Below, one piece after another: positions 1-8,134 of a DNA stretch of 64,000 nt; within the stretch, counting starts at the first letter, position 1, and the number at the start of each line of letters is the position of its first letter. The translations under genes and the position numbers were made by a program. The notes beneath the pieces were generated by a model that saw only the letters and a program-made list of their open reading frames with translations, was not told the origin of the DNA and ran no database searches. Source of the stretch: an uncultured Saprospiraceae bacterium (lineage in GTDB: Bacteria > Bacteroidota > Bacteroidia > Chitinophagales > Saprospiraceae). The stretch is from positions 1 through 64,000 of the forward strand of contig CALLPI010000019.1 of the NCBI GenBank assembly GCA_938015595.1, given 5' to 3'.

Positions 1-123
1 CAACGTCAAATCTTCGGTTTTGGGTCATCTAAATTGTAGCGTTAGAAAATGTAACATAAAAAACAGGTTGGCTTAAATCGCCTCTAATGAGGTCGTTTTT
101 TGTTAGATTTTGGTTTTGGGAGT

Positions 124-153
124 GGTTGTGCAACGGTTACCCGTGTTATAGCC
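124..153 (-). repeat. degenerate attC-like intergenic element
   Basis: Read on the minus strand this lies just after the stop codon of the esterase gene and begins GGCTATAACACGGGTAACCG. The same GGCTATAAC core followed by CGGGT occurs at 2901-2915 in a full hairpin. Here the central hairpin seems to have collapsed, leaving only the outer parts. The attC reading is an inference from position and shared core. The remaining bases of 1-167 show no gene. Confidence 0.3.
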
Positions 154-167
154 AGTGCTTGTTTTCG

Positions 168-1328
168 TCATTCTTTGATAAATTTTGCAGTAGTTATTGT
201 TATATTTTCATTAAAAATTATCAATAAATAAATTCCTTTTGCTAATTTAGTGATGGGGACTTGAATATTCGTAATGTTGCTCGTTTTTGTTTTGAAATAA
301 ATTTCACCCATTGAATTGTAAATAATAATGTCAGAGATAACTTTTTCATTTGGTAAAACGATGTTTAGTAAATCAGAGGAAGGATTAGGAAAGATTTTAA
401 TTTCTTGCTTAAGTTCTTCGTTCTTTATAAGTGAAGGTATGCAATTTAGTGAATGAGAACTGAAAAAATTCCAAATTAAATCATTTGCGTTTAAAGATGT
501 TGAAGGTGGATCACCATTGGCTGTTTGGTTACCACCTGGCCAGGAATGTCCGCCATCTGAAGTTGTGTAAACGAATACTTCTGAACAACTGCTACAGTTC
601 GTCCAACCTTTTCCCACTACGCCATTCTGATTGTAAATTATATTCCAAGATCCCAAACAATTGTCAATATTTGCCCAAACATTTATTACAGAATCAATAG
701 GGGGATTATAAATACCTGAATAACCTGTTCCATATCCTCCATAGTATGGAACCCGGGTATCGGGTAAGGAATGAATGTGTAAAATAGGGACGGGTTTAGA
801 AGGTGTACAGGGCGTAGTGGTAACCATAGTTGTTGCAACCGGTGATACAGCCGCAAACAACTCTGCATGTTCACAGGCTAATCGGTAAGCAAGCATACCC
901 CCGTTAGAGGCACCGGTAACATAAATGCGATTGGTGTCAATGTTATATTGACCTCTAAGTTTATTTATCATTTTAAGGATAAACCCAACATCATCAACAT
1001 TATATGTAACAGAAGGACCACAACAAGTGCCTGCATTCCAAGTTCTTAATCCAAGAAAGGATCTACCGTTTGGATAGACCACCATAAAATTTGAAGCATC
1101 TGCCTTTTGACTTAAATTAGAAATGTATTCCATAGTATCTGCATCATGTCCTCCGCCATGAAGCGCAATAACTAATGGAATTGGAACAGAATTGTTATAG
1201 GATGGTGGAATATGGATTTTGAAATTTCTCCATTGTAATTGATGTTGAACAGAGTCCCAAACGGCAGTTTGTGAAAATAAACTCCAAGGAATAACTACGA
1301 ACAATAAAAAACTCAATAATCGTATCAC
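168..1328 (-). CDS. secreted PHB-depolymerase/feruloyl-esterase-like hydrolase with T9SS sorting domain
   Basis: Predicted extracellular serine esterase of the LpqC/PHB depolymerase family (alpha/beta fold), acting on polyester or ester-linked substrates. A signal peptide covers residues 1-20, an HGGG oxyanion motif lies at 57-60, the nucleophile elbow GASNGG has Ser141, and probable Asp190 and His261 (GGHSWPGG) complete the triad. From about residue 308 a T9SS type A sorting domain starts (KIFPNPSSDLL) and ends with the usual G-IYLL/FIKE strands. The start is GTG and overlaps the upstream gene's TGA by 4 bases (GTGA), suggesting translational coupling. The substrate is not determinable; the fold and secretion route are well supported. 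Confidence 0.85.
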   Translation of the reverse strand: MIRLLSFLLFVVIPWSLFSQTAVWDSVQHQLQWRNFKIHIPPSYNNSVPIPLVIALHGGGHDADTMEYISNLSQKADASNFMVVYPNGRSFLGLRTWNAGTCCGPSVTYNVDDVGFILKMINKLRGQYNIDTNRIYVTGASNGGMLAYRLACEHAELFAAVSPVATTMVTTTPCTPSKPVPILHIHSLPDTRVPYYGGYGTGYSGIYNPPIDSVINVWANIDNCLGSWNIIYNQNGVVGKGWTNCSSCSEVFVYTTSDGGHSWPGGNQTANGDPPSTSLNANDLIWNFFSSHSLNCIPSLIKNEELKQEIKIFPNPSSDLLNIVLPNEKVISDIIIYNSMGEIYFKTKTSNITNIQVPITKLAKGIYLLIIFNENITITTAKFIKE

Positions 1329-2833
1329 TGCTTTACAATTTTTTGGGTTTGAATAAATCGATTTGTTGAAATCTGAACAAAATAAACTCCTATAGGTAAA
1401 TCCTTCAAGTCAATTTGATGGACATTATGATAATGAGCAATTAGTTTACCATTGACATCAAAAACCTTGAGAAGAAATGAATGATTATCCATTCCACTAA
1501 TGAATATTTTGTTATCAGTAGGATTGGGATAAATTGAAATTCCTGTGTTTTCAAAAGAAGTTGAAATTCCGGATGGAACTTGATTCATTGGGGTATCGCA
1601 TCGTCTTAATTGAAATTTTTTAAAGTAATTATTATTACTAGAAGTATCAATAACGGTTGCTGAATAAAAAACCCAAACTTTACCATTACCAACATAGGGT
1701 TCAGGTTCTGATATATTTAGGGTGCTATCAAAGTTACTTAAAAGCCACATAGTTTGTTGTGAGCTATCAATAGTGGTCATCCAAATTTCACCCGGCTGCT
1801 TTAGCGTTGTATTTAAATAATTGGAACCCTTGTTATTAATTTGGAAAGTTGAATAAAGTTGCCCATTAAAAAAGAAAGGTTCGTGCGATTGATTAAGAGA
1901 AGGAGTAGTTAAATGAACCGTTTGCGGTATCACTATTTCATGCTGAATAAACATTTGACCAAAATTTGTTCGTTTATAAAAATATGCCGTATCAGAAGCG
2001 TTAATTCCACTCATCAGATATTGTTCTCCCGTTAATGGATTCCTAACCGGATAACCATCTATTTTATTAGCTAAATCGTTGGTTACCGGAATAGGTGGAT
2101 TAAGAGGTGTTACAGCACAAAATTCTTTAGCTTGGGCCCTGTTATTGGCATCTTTGTATCCAAAGGTTAAGTAGGGTGTGCCTTTCATCCATCTGGGAAC
2201 AATGATATCCATTGGAGCGGGAAGAGGGAAAATAGCATTTTGCTGTTCAATTAAGTAATCATTAGCTGGATTATCTATATCCATCAATCTCAGCTGGTAA
2301 TAAGAATTTTGAGGTGTGTATGGAGAGAATCCTGGGATACTATCATTCCAAATGTAACTTACAAACCGCTTGTTAATTCCAGGCAGTTGTGAAGGATAAA
2401 ATACTCTTCTTTTATTATCAATAGGTGCCGAAATATTAGTTACAACTGCACTGGTGGGGCTCGTAGGTCTTACAAATTTCATTTGTCCCATGATGGTTTG
2501 TCCTACATAATAAACTCCTAAACTATCTACTCCCCAATCACCGGGTCTGGCATAAATGGTAGAGTAGAACGGGCTATAACCTTTTCCATTACTGGGTATT
2601 AAATCGCCTGTATTGGGATCAATGCCACATTGCCAAACCTTTCCTGTAGTTCCGTTTGCATCAACTTCAATCCAAACCATATAATTCCCAATGGGTGAAA
2701 TTTCCGGATTCACATAATTTGTAGCGGTATCTCCTAAACGAACATCGTTAATTACAAAACTTTGTGCGAATGATTTTGAATAAACGCCACACACTAATAA
2801 AAAAATAATGAAGTTCAATTTTAAATTTTTCAT
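1325..2833 (-). CDS. secreted T9SS protein, probable beta-propeller-like
   Basis: A protein of about 502 residues with signal peptide MKNLKLNFIIFLLVCGVYS and a C-terminal T9SS domain (ISIYPNPTDNKIFISG onward). The middle has repeated motifs of the kind SPIGNYMVW and EPEPYVGNGKVWVFYS, reminiscent of WD40-like/TolB propeller blades, but I do not recognise a named family. First gene of a two-gene operon with the esterase. An in-frame ATG at 2860 would add nine residues (MYKIKNNTY) before the signal peptide. I chose 2833 because the hydrophobic leader follows it directly and an AAACTTTG box at 2873-2880 leaves almost no leader for the upstream ATG. Confidence 0.7.
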   Translation of the reverse strand: MKNLKLNFIIFLLVCGVYSKSFAQSFVINDVRLGDTATNYVNPEISPIGNYMVWIEVDANGTTGKVWQCGIDPNTGDLIPSNGKGYSPFYSTIYARPGDWGVDSLGVYYVGQTIMGQMKFVRPTSPTSAVVTNISAPIDNKRRVFYPSQLPGINKRFVSYIWNDSIPGFSPYTPQNSYYQLRLMDIDNPANDYLIEQQNAIFPLPAPMDIIVPRWMKGTPYLTFGYKDANNRAQAKEFCAVTPLNPPIPVTNDLANKIDGYPVRNPLTGEQYLMSGINASDTAYFYKRTNFGQMFIQHEIVIPQTVHLTTPSLNQSHEPFFFNGQLYSTFQINNKGSNYLNTTLKQPGEIWMTTIDSSQQTMWLLSNFDSTLNISEPEPYVGNGKVWVFYSATVIDTSSNNNYFKKFQLRRCDTPMNQVPSGISTSFENTGISIYPNPTDNKIFISGMDNHSFLLKVFDVNGKLIAHYHNVHQIDLKDLPIGVYFVQISTNRFIQTQKIVKQ

Positions 2834-2900
2834 ATATGTGTTGTTTTTAATTTTATACATTAATTAGATGAGCAAAGTTTCAGAAGGTTTAATTAGTATT

Positions 2901-2969
2901 GGCTATAACGGGTGTGCTGCCGAAGTAGCCGCGCGTAGTGGCTATTGGCGGCAGCACGGAGTTGTCATC
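2901..2969. repeat. attC-like hairpin element
   Basis: A long imperfect palindrome between two minus-strand genes. Arms GTGCTGCCG (2914-2922) and CGGCAGCAC (2949-2957) pair perfectly; inside, AGTAGCC (2924-2930) pairs with GGCTATT (2940-2946) around a 9-nt loop. The outer ends carry ATAAC (2905-2909) and GTTGT (2961-2965), resembling the AAC...GTT simple sites that bound integron attC sites. It directly follows the stop of the downstream cassette-like gene (2974-3582). It could instead be a terminator, although no T-tract follows the stem on either strand. Confidence 0.5.
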
Positions 2970-2973
2970 GCTT

Positions 2974-3582
2974 TTATCCTTTTGTAACTTTCATTTTACA
3001 TGAATCACTTTGACATTTACGGTATACTTCTTCGGTTCTTACGTTATAAACTTCTGTACATAATACTGACGATTGGCCACAGTCTCCTGAGCAATCAACT
3101 TCAATAACGGGCCCTCCATTTGCTGCCTTTTCCGAAACATAGCCCACGCTGAATAAATTGTCCTCATTGTCACCAATATAGTATTCAAAGTGAATAAACT
3201 CCTTATTTTCAGAATGCTGCATCAAAATATTTGTTATTTTAGCCTCCTGCCCGGCGTGAAGTGTTGTTAGTCTATTAGCAAACATTTGACCAATTTTCCC
3301 TAAATCAGATTGATACTCATAGCTGTCTTGAGATTTTAAATATTTAATCACCATCTTACAATCAGAACAAGTTAGACAATCAAAAGTCCGATCCTGAATT
3401 GCGAATCTTGCATAACATTTGCCAGTTGGGCAGGTTCCCTTACAATTGATGCTTCTTCCATTGTCACTCTCTAATCCTTTCTCAAGGAATGGATTTGGCA
3501 GTAATTTTTTAACTTTGAAGTCCTGATTAGATGGTGGAAAGATCATGACAGCTCCTATCACTAAAACAATCAAGTTTTTCAT
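2974..3582 (-). CDS. hypothetical exported protein with duplicated cysteine motif
   Basis: 202 residues with an N-terminal hydrophobic stretch (IVLVIGAVMIF) that may be a short signal peptide. I recognise no family. The protein contains the same cysteine pattern twice: near residues 47-82 (C-KGTC-PTGKC, then a 15-residue gap, C-LTCSDCKM) and again at the C-terminus (C-SGDC-GQSSVLC, then C-QSDSCKM), separated by about 80 residues without Cys. This suggests a tandemly duplicated small disulfide-rich or metal-binding module. It sits alone between two attC-like elements, as a single-gene cassette would. Confidence 0.6.
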   Translation of the reverse strand: MKNLIVLVIGAVMIFPPSNQDFKVKKLLPNPFLEKGLESDNGRSINCKGTCPTGKCYARFAIQDRTFDCLTCSDCKMVIKYLKSQDSYEYQSDLGKIGQMFANRLTTLHAGQEAKITNILMQHSENKEFIHFEYYIGDNEDNLFSVGYVSEKAANGGPVIEVDCSGDCGQSSVLCTEVYNVRTEEVYRKCQSDSCKMKVTKG

Positions 3583-3907
3583 CTTTTGATGATTTAAGGT
3601 TATGCTCTACTTTAATTTCAGGAGTGTTCGAGCGATAAATTTTCCCGCAATTCAATGATCTGTCACTTTTATCTGTAATCGATGACAACTCATATTTTAA
3701 CACAACTCCCACCAAGCGAAACCCACATTGCGTGTTTTAGTTAGCCATCCGTTGCGTTTAAGCAAACTATGTGCGAGGGCACTGGGGCAGCTTTTTGCGC
3801 CAGCAAAAAGACATACTCAAATTGCGCATATTGGTCTTTGGAACAAAAAAAAGGTATTTGCATGGTAAAAATCAATCCCTGCCGTATATTTTTTTGCAAA
3901 AAAGGGA

Positions 3908-4021
3908 TTATACATTCAGGCTGTCAATAGGGCTTTGGAGTTTATCCCAGCTTTTGGGGGTAATGTGGGTGTAGATTTCGGTAATTTTGCTGCTTTGGAG
4001 GTGGGTGGCGAAAGGGTAGTG
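3908..4021 (-). pseudogene. remnant of tyrosine recombinase (integrase) C-terminus
   Basis: The minus strand encodes HYPFATHL followed directly by QSSKITEIYTHITPKS, then WDKLQSPIDSLNV and a TAA stop. This is the characteristic end of Xer/phage-type tyrosine recombinases: the R-H-x-F-A-T-H-L helix, the SSKTTEIYTH segment with the nucleophilic Tyr, and the S-P-x-D-x-L tail. The residues that normally separate FATHL from SSKTTEIYTH (the LLGH box, about 20 residues) are deleted, and nothing of the N-terminal part is visible upstream. It is therefore a non-functional relic of an integrase once present in this island. Confidence 0.8.
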
Positions 4022-4197
4022 TAATTAATTGAGTGATTCAATATCTTTGTGTCAAATTTTTGGTCGTTACTATGATTATATTTCCAGCGGGGCGGAGATT
4101 GCATTTCTTGCTGGGCTCATACCTTAGGCACTTCACTCAACGCAACAAGAGATTTGCGAAACTCCAAAAAATTTACTCGCTATGTGGGTGTTTTTTG

Positions 4198-4205
4198 TAA
4201 CTTCG
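4198..4205 (+). promoter_or_regulatory. Bacteroidota-type -7 box (TAACTTCG)
   Basis: TAACTTCG fits the TAnnTTTG/TAnnTTCG -7 motif and lies 31 bases before the ATG of the next plus-strand gene. A clear TTTG -33 element is not visible, so this is a motif call only. Confidence 0.35.
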
Positions 4206-4236
4206 CAAAGTTCCGCCCTGTTAATGGTAATTAAAA

Positions 4237-5130
4237 ATGACAACAATGATAAGACCATATCTCTTATTGATTTTACCTCTAATTCTTATCACTGTAAGTG
4301 TACAATGCCAGATATTAGATTCTTTAAAATCAAAAAAGTGGAATCCCTTGAATGATGATGCCTACCTACACCCCGTGGATTGTGTAACCCCCTACACTCT
4401 TGAAAAAGGGGAGTGGATTTACGCACAATCAATACAGACATTACCATTTCCAAGCTGGGCATTTTATGGTATCACAGACAAACTGACTGCACAGATAGAT
4501 TTATTGCCTTGGCTTTATGGTACTTTTAGTGAATTAAAGAAACCAATTCCTAGTTTGAACTTCCGGTATAGGTTTAACGAACAAAGGGGGCTAATTCCAA
4601 CAATAGGAATAGAAGCTATGTTTATTCATTTTTGGGACACACTACAACGTTTTAAGACTCCAACAATGACTGTATGGGAGAATTGTTCTTACTTTCATTT
4701 TAAACCAAGTATCAGCTATAGAATTAAAGATAAATTCTTTGTTAATCTCTCATTTGGAATGGACTATATAAGTGAATTAATTTTGCAAAATAATGATATA
4801 AATAATTTTCAAAATAAAACATTTTCAAGAAGCTGGAATCCAAATTATGCAATAGGATTCAATTATAGGCCTTCAAAATGGATAAGTTATCATTTTGCCT
4901 ATAACTATGGTTCCACGCTTAGTTTTTTAGAAAATGTACCAAGAAAAATTCAAATAACTTACGGGGTTAGAGTCGCTCCATTTTATAAAAATAAGTTTGG
5001 GATATTGCGAAATTTACGAATTGAGTTTGTTGGAATCAATGGTTACTTCGCTGACATAGATGCAAAGCAAACTTTTCCCATTCCTATTTATCCTTACATT
5101 TATTGGCAATGGAGAAAAGAAAAGAAATAG
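4237..5130 (+). CDS. hypothetical outer-membrane beta-barrel-like protein
   Basis: 297 residues. A hydrophobic signal segment (LLLILPLILITVSVQCQ) is followed by a mature part rich in Tyr, Trp and Phe with alternating polar and aromatic residues (for example KPSISYRIKDKFFVNLSFG, FNYRPSKWISYHFAYNYG), typical of barrel strands, and the chain ends in an aromatic strand close to the stop (PYIYWQW). The N-terminal half mentions no recognisable enzymatic motif. No family assigned. AT-rich like the other genes of the first 7 kb, unlike the rest of the window. The ATG at 4237 is preceded by an A-rich leader; a second ATG four codons on is possible. Confidence 0.6.
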   Translation: MTTMIRPYLLLILPLILITVSVQCQILDSLKSKKWNPLNDDAYLHPVDCVTPYTLEKGEWIYAQSIQTLPFPSWAFYGITDKLTAQIDLLPWLYGTFSELKKPIPSLNFRYRFNEQRGLIPTIGIEAMFIHFWDTLQRFKTPTMTVWENCSYFHFKPSISYRIKDKFFVNLSFGMDYISELILQNNDINNFQNKTFSRSWNPNYAIGFNYRPSKWISYHFAYNYGSTLSFLENVPRKIQITYGVRVAPFYKNKFGILRNLRIEFVGINGYFADIDAKQTFPIPIYPYIYWQWRKEKK

Positions 5131-5140
5131 AAATAACTAC

Positions 5141-5274
5141 TGTTAACAGCATGTTGCCTCAATTGGCAGTGATGTACAAAACTGAAGCTGAGTGCTTCTA
5201 TCCAGGTGCAGTGCAGGTTGACAGTTTTATGCTTTGAAACCTACCACTACACCAAGCGCTAAAACGTTAAAAGC
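5141..5274 (+). repeat. attC-like intergenic element
   Basis: Between two plus-strand genes, starting TGTTAACAGCATG just after the first gene's stop and ending AAACGTTAAAAGC just before the next start. The outer AAC and GTT triplets are inverted, and inside are short complementary pieces such as TGCC/GGCA around TCAAT (5154-5167). This matches the layout of attC sites, but the long stem is weak here. Inference only. Confidence 0.3.
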
Positions 5275-5275
5275 A

Positions 5276-7144
5276 ATGAAAATGAAAATAAAGCTACTAA
5301 TATCATTTGTTTGTTTATTAAATATTACGATAGAAGCCTATTCCCAAACGGTTTATGCTTCGGATTTTGGCTATAACACTGTTGATGCATCTTCAGCACT
5401 TTTAAATGCGATTACTTCTTCTGCCGATACAATTATTGTTGATCTCCAAGATGAACCTTGGCGAGTAGGCTCTTTGCATTTTTGGAACCTCACCAATAAA
5501 ACTATCATTTTTGAACCCAATGTTTGGGTTGAAGCCCTGCCAGGTCGATTTAATGGATACCACGATTGCCTTTTCCGTTTTGGCAACTGCAACAATATCA
5601 ACTTAATTGGCTACGGAGCTACGTTTAAAATGCATAAAGCCGAATATGCGGCTATTGATGATAGTGAATTTCGCCACAGCATTAATCTCTACAGCTCGAG
5701 TAATGTAACTATTAAAGGTCTTACACTCATTGAGAGCGGTGGTGATGGTATATCCATAGATGGCGGCAATTTGAATTATTGCGAAAATATTTTGGTAGAG
5801 GACGTGAGATGCCTAAACCATTACAGACAAGGTATGAGCATAATGAATGTACAAAATATGACGGTCAGGTACTGCGAATTTTCCGGTACAGCCGGCACGC
5901 TTCCCGAGGCTGGTATAGATATTGAGCCTTATCAAACCGATCAAAGAGTTGTAAATCTTCTAATTGAAAATTGCCGTTTTGAAAACAATGGCTGGTCTGG
6001 AATTGCAATTAACTTATTTGAGTTAGACGAATCTACAATTCCAGTGAGCATTACCATAAGAGATTGTGTTTTTAAGAGCAATTGCCGCCCGGAAAATGAT
6101 TATGTAAAATGTGAAATTTACGCAAGCGACAACCATCTTTCTCCTGTACAGGGAAATGTGATGCTTGAGCGGTGTTTTATTGAGGAAAGCAACTACGGTG
6201 TCTTCTATGCAAGAAAGTCGGCCAACGCCTATCATTTAACCTTTAAAGATTGTGCCTTTCAGAACGTGAGTAAACTGCAGCTACAATACAACGAACCTAT
6301 TGCGCTCGAAGTCGCTGATTACTTTAATCCATCTCCAACATTGGGCGGAATACATTTTGACAACGTTTTTTTGCAGTATGACACTGATTATTCTTTCTTT
6401 AGAGTGTTTAGTGCGAGTACCTTAGCTGGGATAGAAAATATTACGGGTCATCTTACTATTGTAGAACCCAACGGTAATAGCCCAATATTGGGAGGCTCAG
6501 GAACTCAAAGCAATATTAATTTCACATATTCCAATCAAACCTCTCTACCCCAAACTTTTATCAACATTGACCTTGTTGAAACCAATGCCATTGAATGCAC
6601 CCAACAAGTCGCTGAAATTATATTTATGAGAAATTCAAATGATATTTCATATCCTTTAGGGATTAGCTACCGGTTGGACGGTACTGCTTCACAGGGCAAC
6701 GATTATCATTTGCAGCCTTTAGGAATAGTTATACCTTCCAACTCTACTAATTCTTTACAATATTATTTCGGGAGAGACGATGGACTTACTGAAGCCGATG
6801 AAACTATTGAAATTTCAATAAATAATTCTGACCTTTATAGTTTTAATAACACGCCTGCATTTTTAAGTATTTTAGACTGCAATCCGTCATCTGTTCAAGA
6901 TGATAGAATAATTCCTCAAATGATTAACGTATATCCAAACCCCACTTCTGAAATATTATTCATAAATATTAGCAGTGGCCACATTGTTAGCGTATTCGAA
7001 ATATTCGACATGTATGGAAGGCGAATTGTAAACAAAACGAATACTCAATACTCAAGTTTGATTGCTACTGATGTTAGTCAACTGATGTCTGGTATCTACG
7101 TAATTCGTTTGAACAACGAGACCTTCAAGTTTTTAAAAGAATAA
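5276..7144 (+). CDS. secreted right-handed beta-helix protein with Calx-beta-like and T9SS domains
   Basis: 622 residues from the ATG at 5276; a TTG 42 bases upstream opens the frame but falls inside the attC-like element. Signal peptide KIKLLISFVCLLNITIEAYSQ. Residues about 60-350 carry parallel beta-helix repeats (short strands such as NVTIKGLTLIESGGDGISI, NMTVRYCEFSGTAG), the fold of polysaccharide lyases and glycan-binding proteins. A Calx-beta-like segment follows (YRLDGTASQGNDYHLQP, DETIEISINN), then a T9SS sorting domain (INVYPNPTSEILFINISSG). Likely exported polysaccharide-active or adhesive protein; the catalytic class is not determinable. Confidence 0.75.
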   Translation: MKMKIKLLISFVCLLNITIEAYSQTVYASDFGYNTVDASSALLNAITSSADTIIVDLQDEPWRVGSLHFWNLTNKTIIFEPNVWVEALPGRFNGYHDCLFRFGNCNNINLIGYGATFKMHKAEYAAIDDSEFRHSINLYSSSNVTIKGLTLIESGGDGISIDGGNLNYCENILVEDVRCLNHYRQGMSIMNVQNMTVRYCEFSGTAGTLPEAGIDIEPYQTDQRVVNLLIENCRFENNGWSGIAINLFELDESTIPVSITIRDCVFKSNCRPENDYVKCEIYASDNHLSPVQGNVMLERCFIEESNYGVFYARKSANAYHLTFKDCAFQNVSKLQLQYNEPIALEVADYFNPSPTLGGIHFDNVFLQYDTDYSFFRVFSASTLAGIENITGHLTIVEPNGNSPILGGSGTQSNINFTYSNQTSLPQTFINIDLVETNAIECTQQVAEIIFMRNSNDISYPLGISYRLDGTASQGNDYHLQPLGIVIPSNSTNSLQYYFGRDDGLTEADETIEISINNSDLYSFNNTPAFLSILDCNPSSVQDDRIIPQMINVYPNPTSEILFINISSGHIVSVFEIFDMYGRRIVNKTNTQYSSLIATDVSQLMSGIYVIRLNNETFKFLKE

Positions 7145-7245
7145 AAGCATGTAACATCACCTATATGCAAGCAGGGGTTTAACTTCGCTGATTTTCAATT
7201 CGTGCTTCGTAGGATAAGAGTAAGTGGTAAGTTTATACTGAGCAA

Positions 7246-7293
7246 CGCCAGGTTTTGTGCATGATCTGCGGATGTCGTGCACAAAACTTGGCG
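7246..7293. repeat. 48-bp inverted repeat, copy 1
   Basis: Near-perfect palindrome: left arm CGCCAGGTTTTGTGCA and right arm GTGCACAAAACTTGGCG. Its reverse complement is clearly related to the element at 47821-47875, with the arms and a CAGATCAT/CTGTAAATCAT inner part shared. It sits between the AT-rich island and the GC-richer chromosome, and 3' of the MazG gene, where it could act as a terminator stem; no T-run follows. Confidence 0.65.
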
Positions 7294-7317
7294 GTAGGTT
7301 CATGGGGTTGGGCACTG

Positions 7318-7656
7318 TTATCTCAACTTCTCATTTTGTGCATGGCGTTGTGCATCGCGCTGGGTTTTCTTTTCCATGCTTTCCTCTAGTGCAGCGGCGA
7401 GGTTCACGCCGGTTTGGTTGGCCAGACAAATGAGTACAAAGAGTACATCGGCCATCTCAGCAGCAAGATCCTGGCGAGCATTAGCAGCCTGTTCGGGCGT
7501 TTTGAATGATTGCTCGCCGTACAGCCTGGCCATCAGACGAGCTACTTCGCCAACTTCTTCCGTGAGGATGGCCATGTTAGTGAGTTCATTATAGTAGCGC
7601 ACCCCTACGGTACGTATCCAATCATCTACTCTTTGCTGAGCTTCCTGTATAGTCAT
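7318..7656 (-). CDS. MazG-like nucleotide pyrophosphohydrolase
   Basis: 112 residues of the single-domain MazG/YpjD-type all-alpha NTP pyrophosphohydrolases, which hydrolyse (d)NTPs to monophosphates and clear non-canonical nucleotides. The metal-binding pattern is visible as EEVGE (residues about 33-37) and EMADVLF (about 66-72), the usual ExxE...ExxD arrangement. Last gene of a three-gene unit (SRAP, dtd, this gene) with only 3 bases after dtd. All three are quality-control functions. Boundary gene next to the AT-rich island. Confidence 0.85.
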   Translation of the reverse strand: MTIQEAQQRVDDWIRTVGVRYYNELTNMAILTEEVGEVARLMARLYGEQSFKTPEQAANARQDLAAEMADVLFVLICLANQTGVNLAAALEESMEKKTQRDAQRHAQNEKLR

Positions 7657-7659
7657 GCG

Positions 7660-8112
7660 TTATTCTTTTTGCTTAGAATCCATGTAAATTGTTACGGGGC
7701 CGTCATTGAGTAAAGCCACTTTCATATCGGCGCCGAATACGCCGGTTTTTACAGGTAGCCCTGATATTTGTTGCAGTACCGATGCAAAATACTCATACAA
7801 TGGTACGGCATGTTCGGGGCGGGCAGCGCGGATGAAAGACGGCCGATTCCCCTTCTTGGTAGAGGCGTGTAGAGTAAACTGACTGACTACCAAAAACTCG
7901 CCACATACATCGCTAATAGCAAGATTCATTAGCCCCTGCTCGTCATTGAAGATGCGCAAGGCTGAAATTTTTTTGCTCAGCCAGTCGGCGTCTTCAGTGC
8001 CATCCCCGTGCTCAATGCCGAGTAAGATAAGCAACCCTTGCCCGATGGCCGAGTGTACTTGCCCGTTGATGGTAACTGAAGCGTGTGCTACTCGTTGTAT
8101 GACTGCTCTCAT
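7660..8112 (-). CDS. dtd: D-aminoacyl-tRNA deacylase
   Basis: 150 residues from the ATG giving [17 protein letters not shown], the standard DTD start; the open frame extends 43 codons upstream into the SRAP gene and is not used. DTD hydrolyses D-amino acids (and Gly mischarged on tRNA-Ala) from tRNA in the cytoplasm. The two active-site signatures are present: SQFTL and GPVTI near the C-terminus. Full family length. Middle gene of the SRAP-dtd-mazG unit, 22 bases after SRAP. Confidence 0.95.
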   Translation of the reverse strand: MRAVIQRVAHASVTINGQVHSAIGQGLLILLGIEHGDGTEDADWLSKKISALRIFNDEQGLMNLAISDVCGEFLVVSQFTLHASTKKGNRPSFIRAARPEHAVPLYEYFASVLQQISGLPVKTGVFGADMKVALLNDGPVTIYMDSKQKE

Positions 8113-8134
8113 AGAAGAAGGGCGTTCGTAGCAA

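Larger units (their letters stand above)
3583..4236. other. intergenic stretch with recombinase relic and hairpin
   Basis: 654 bases without an intact gene. They contain a perfect 8-bp stem CTTTTTGC/GCAAAAAG (3791-3810) with a 4-nt loop, the decayed tyrosine recombinase end at 3908-4021, and a promoter-like box just before the next gene. A 62-codon minus-strand frame at 3527-3715 has no recognisable features and overlaps the start of the cysteine-rich gene, so I do not call it. Confidence 0.6.

Noticed and set aside
3527-3715. 62-codon minus-strand frame overlapping the cysteine-rich gene start
   Set aside because: No signal, no conservation evidence, overlaps the start of a better gene; treated as noise.
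3791-3810. CTTTTTGC/GCAAAAAG hairpin as a terminator
   Set aside because: Perfect stem but no T-run beyond it and no gene end immediately upstream on either strand; noted only in the intergenic entry.
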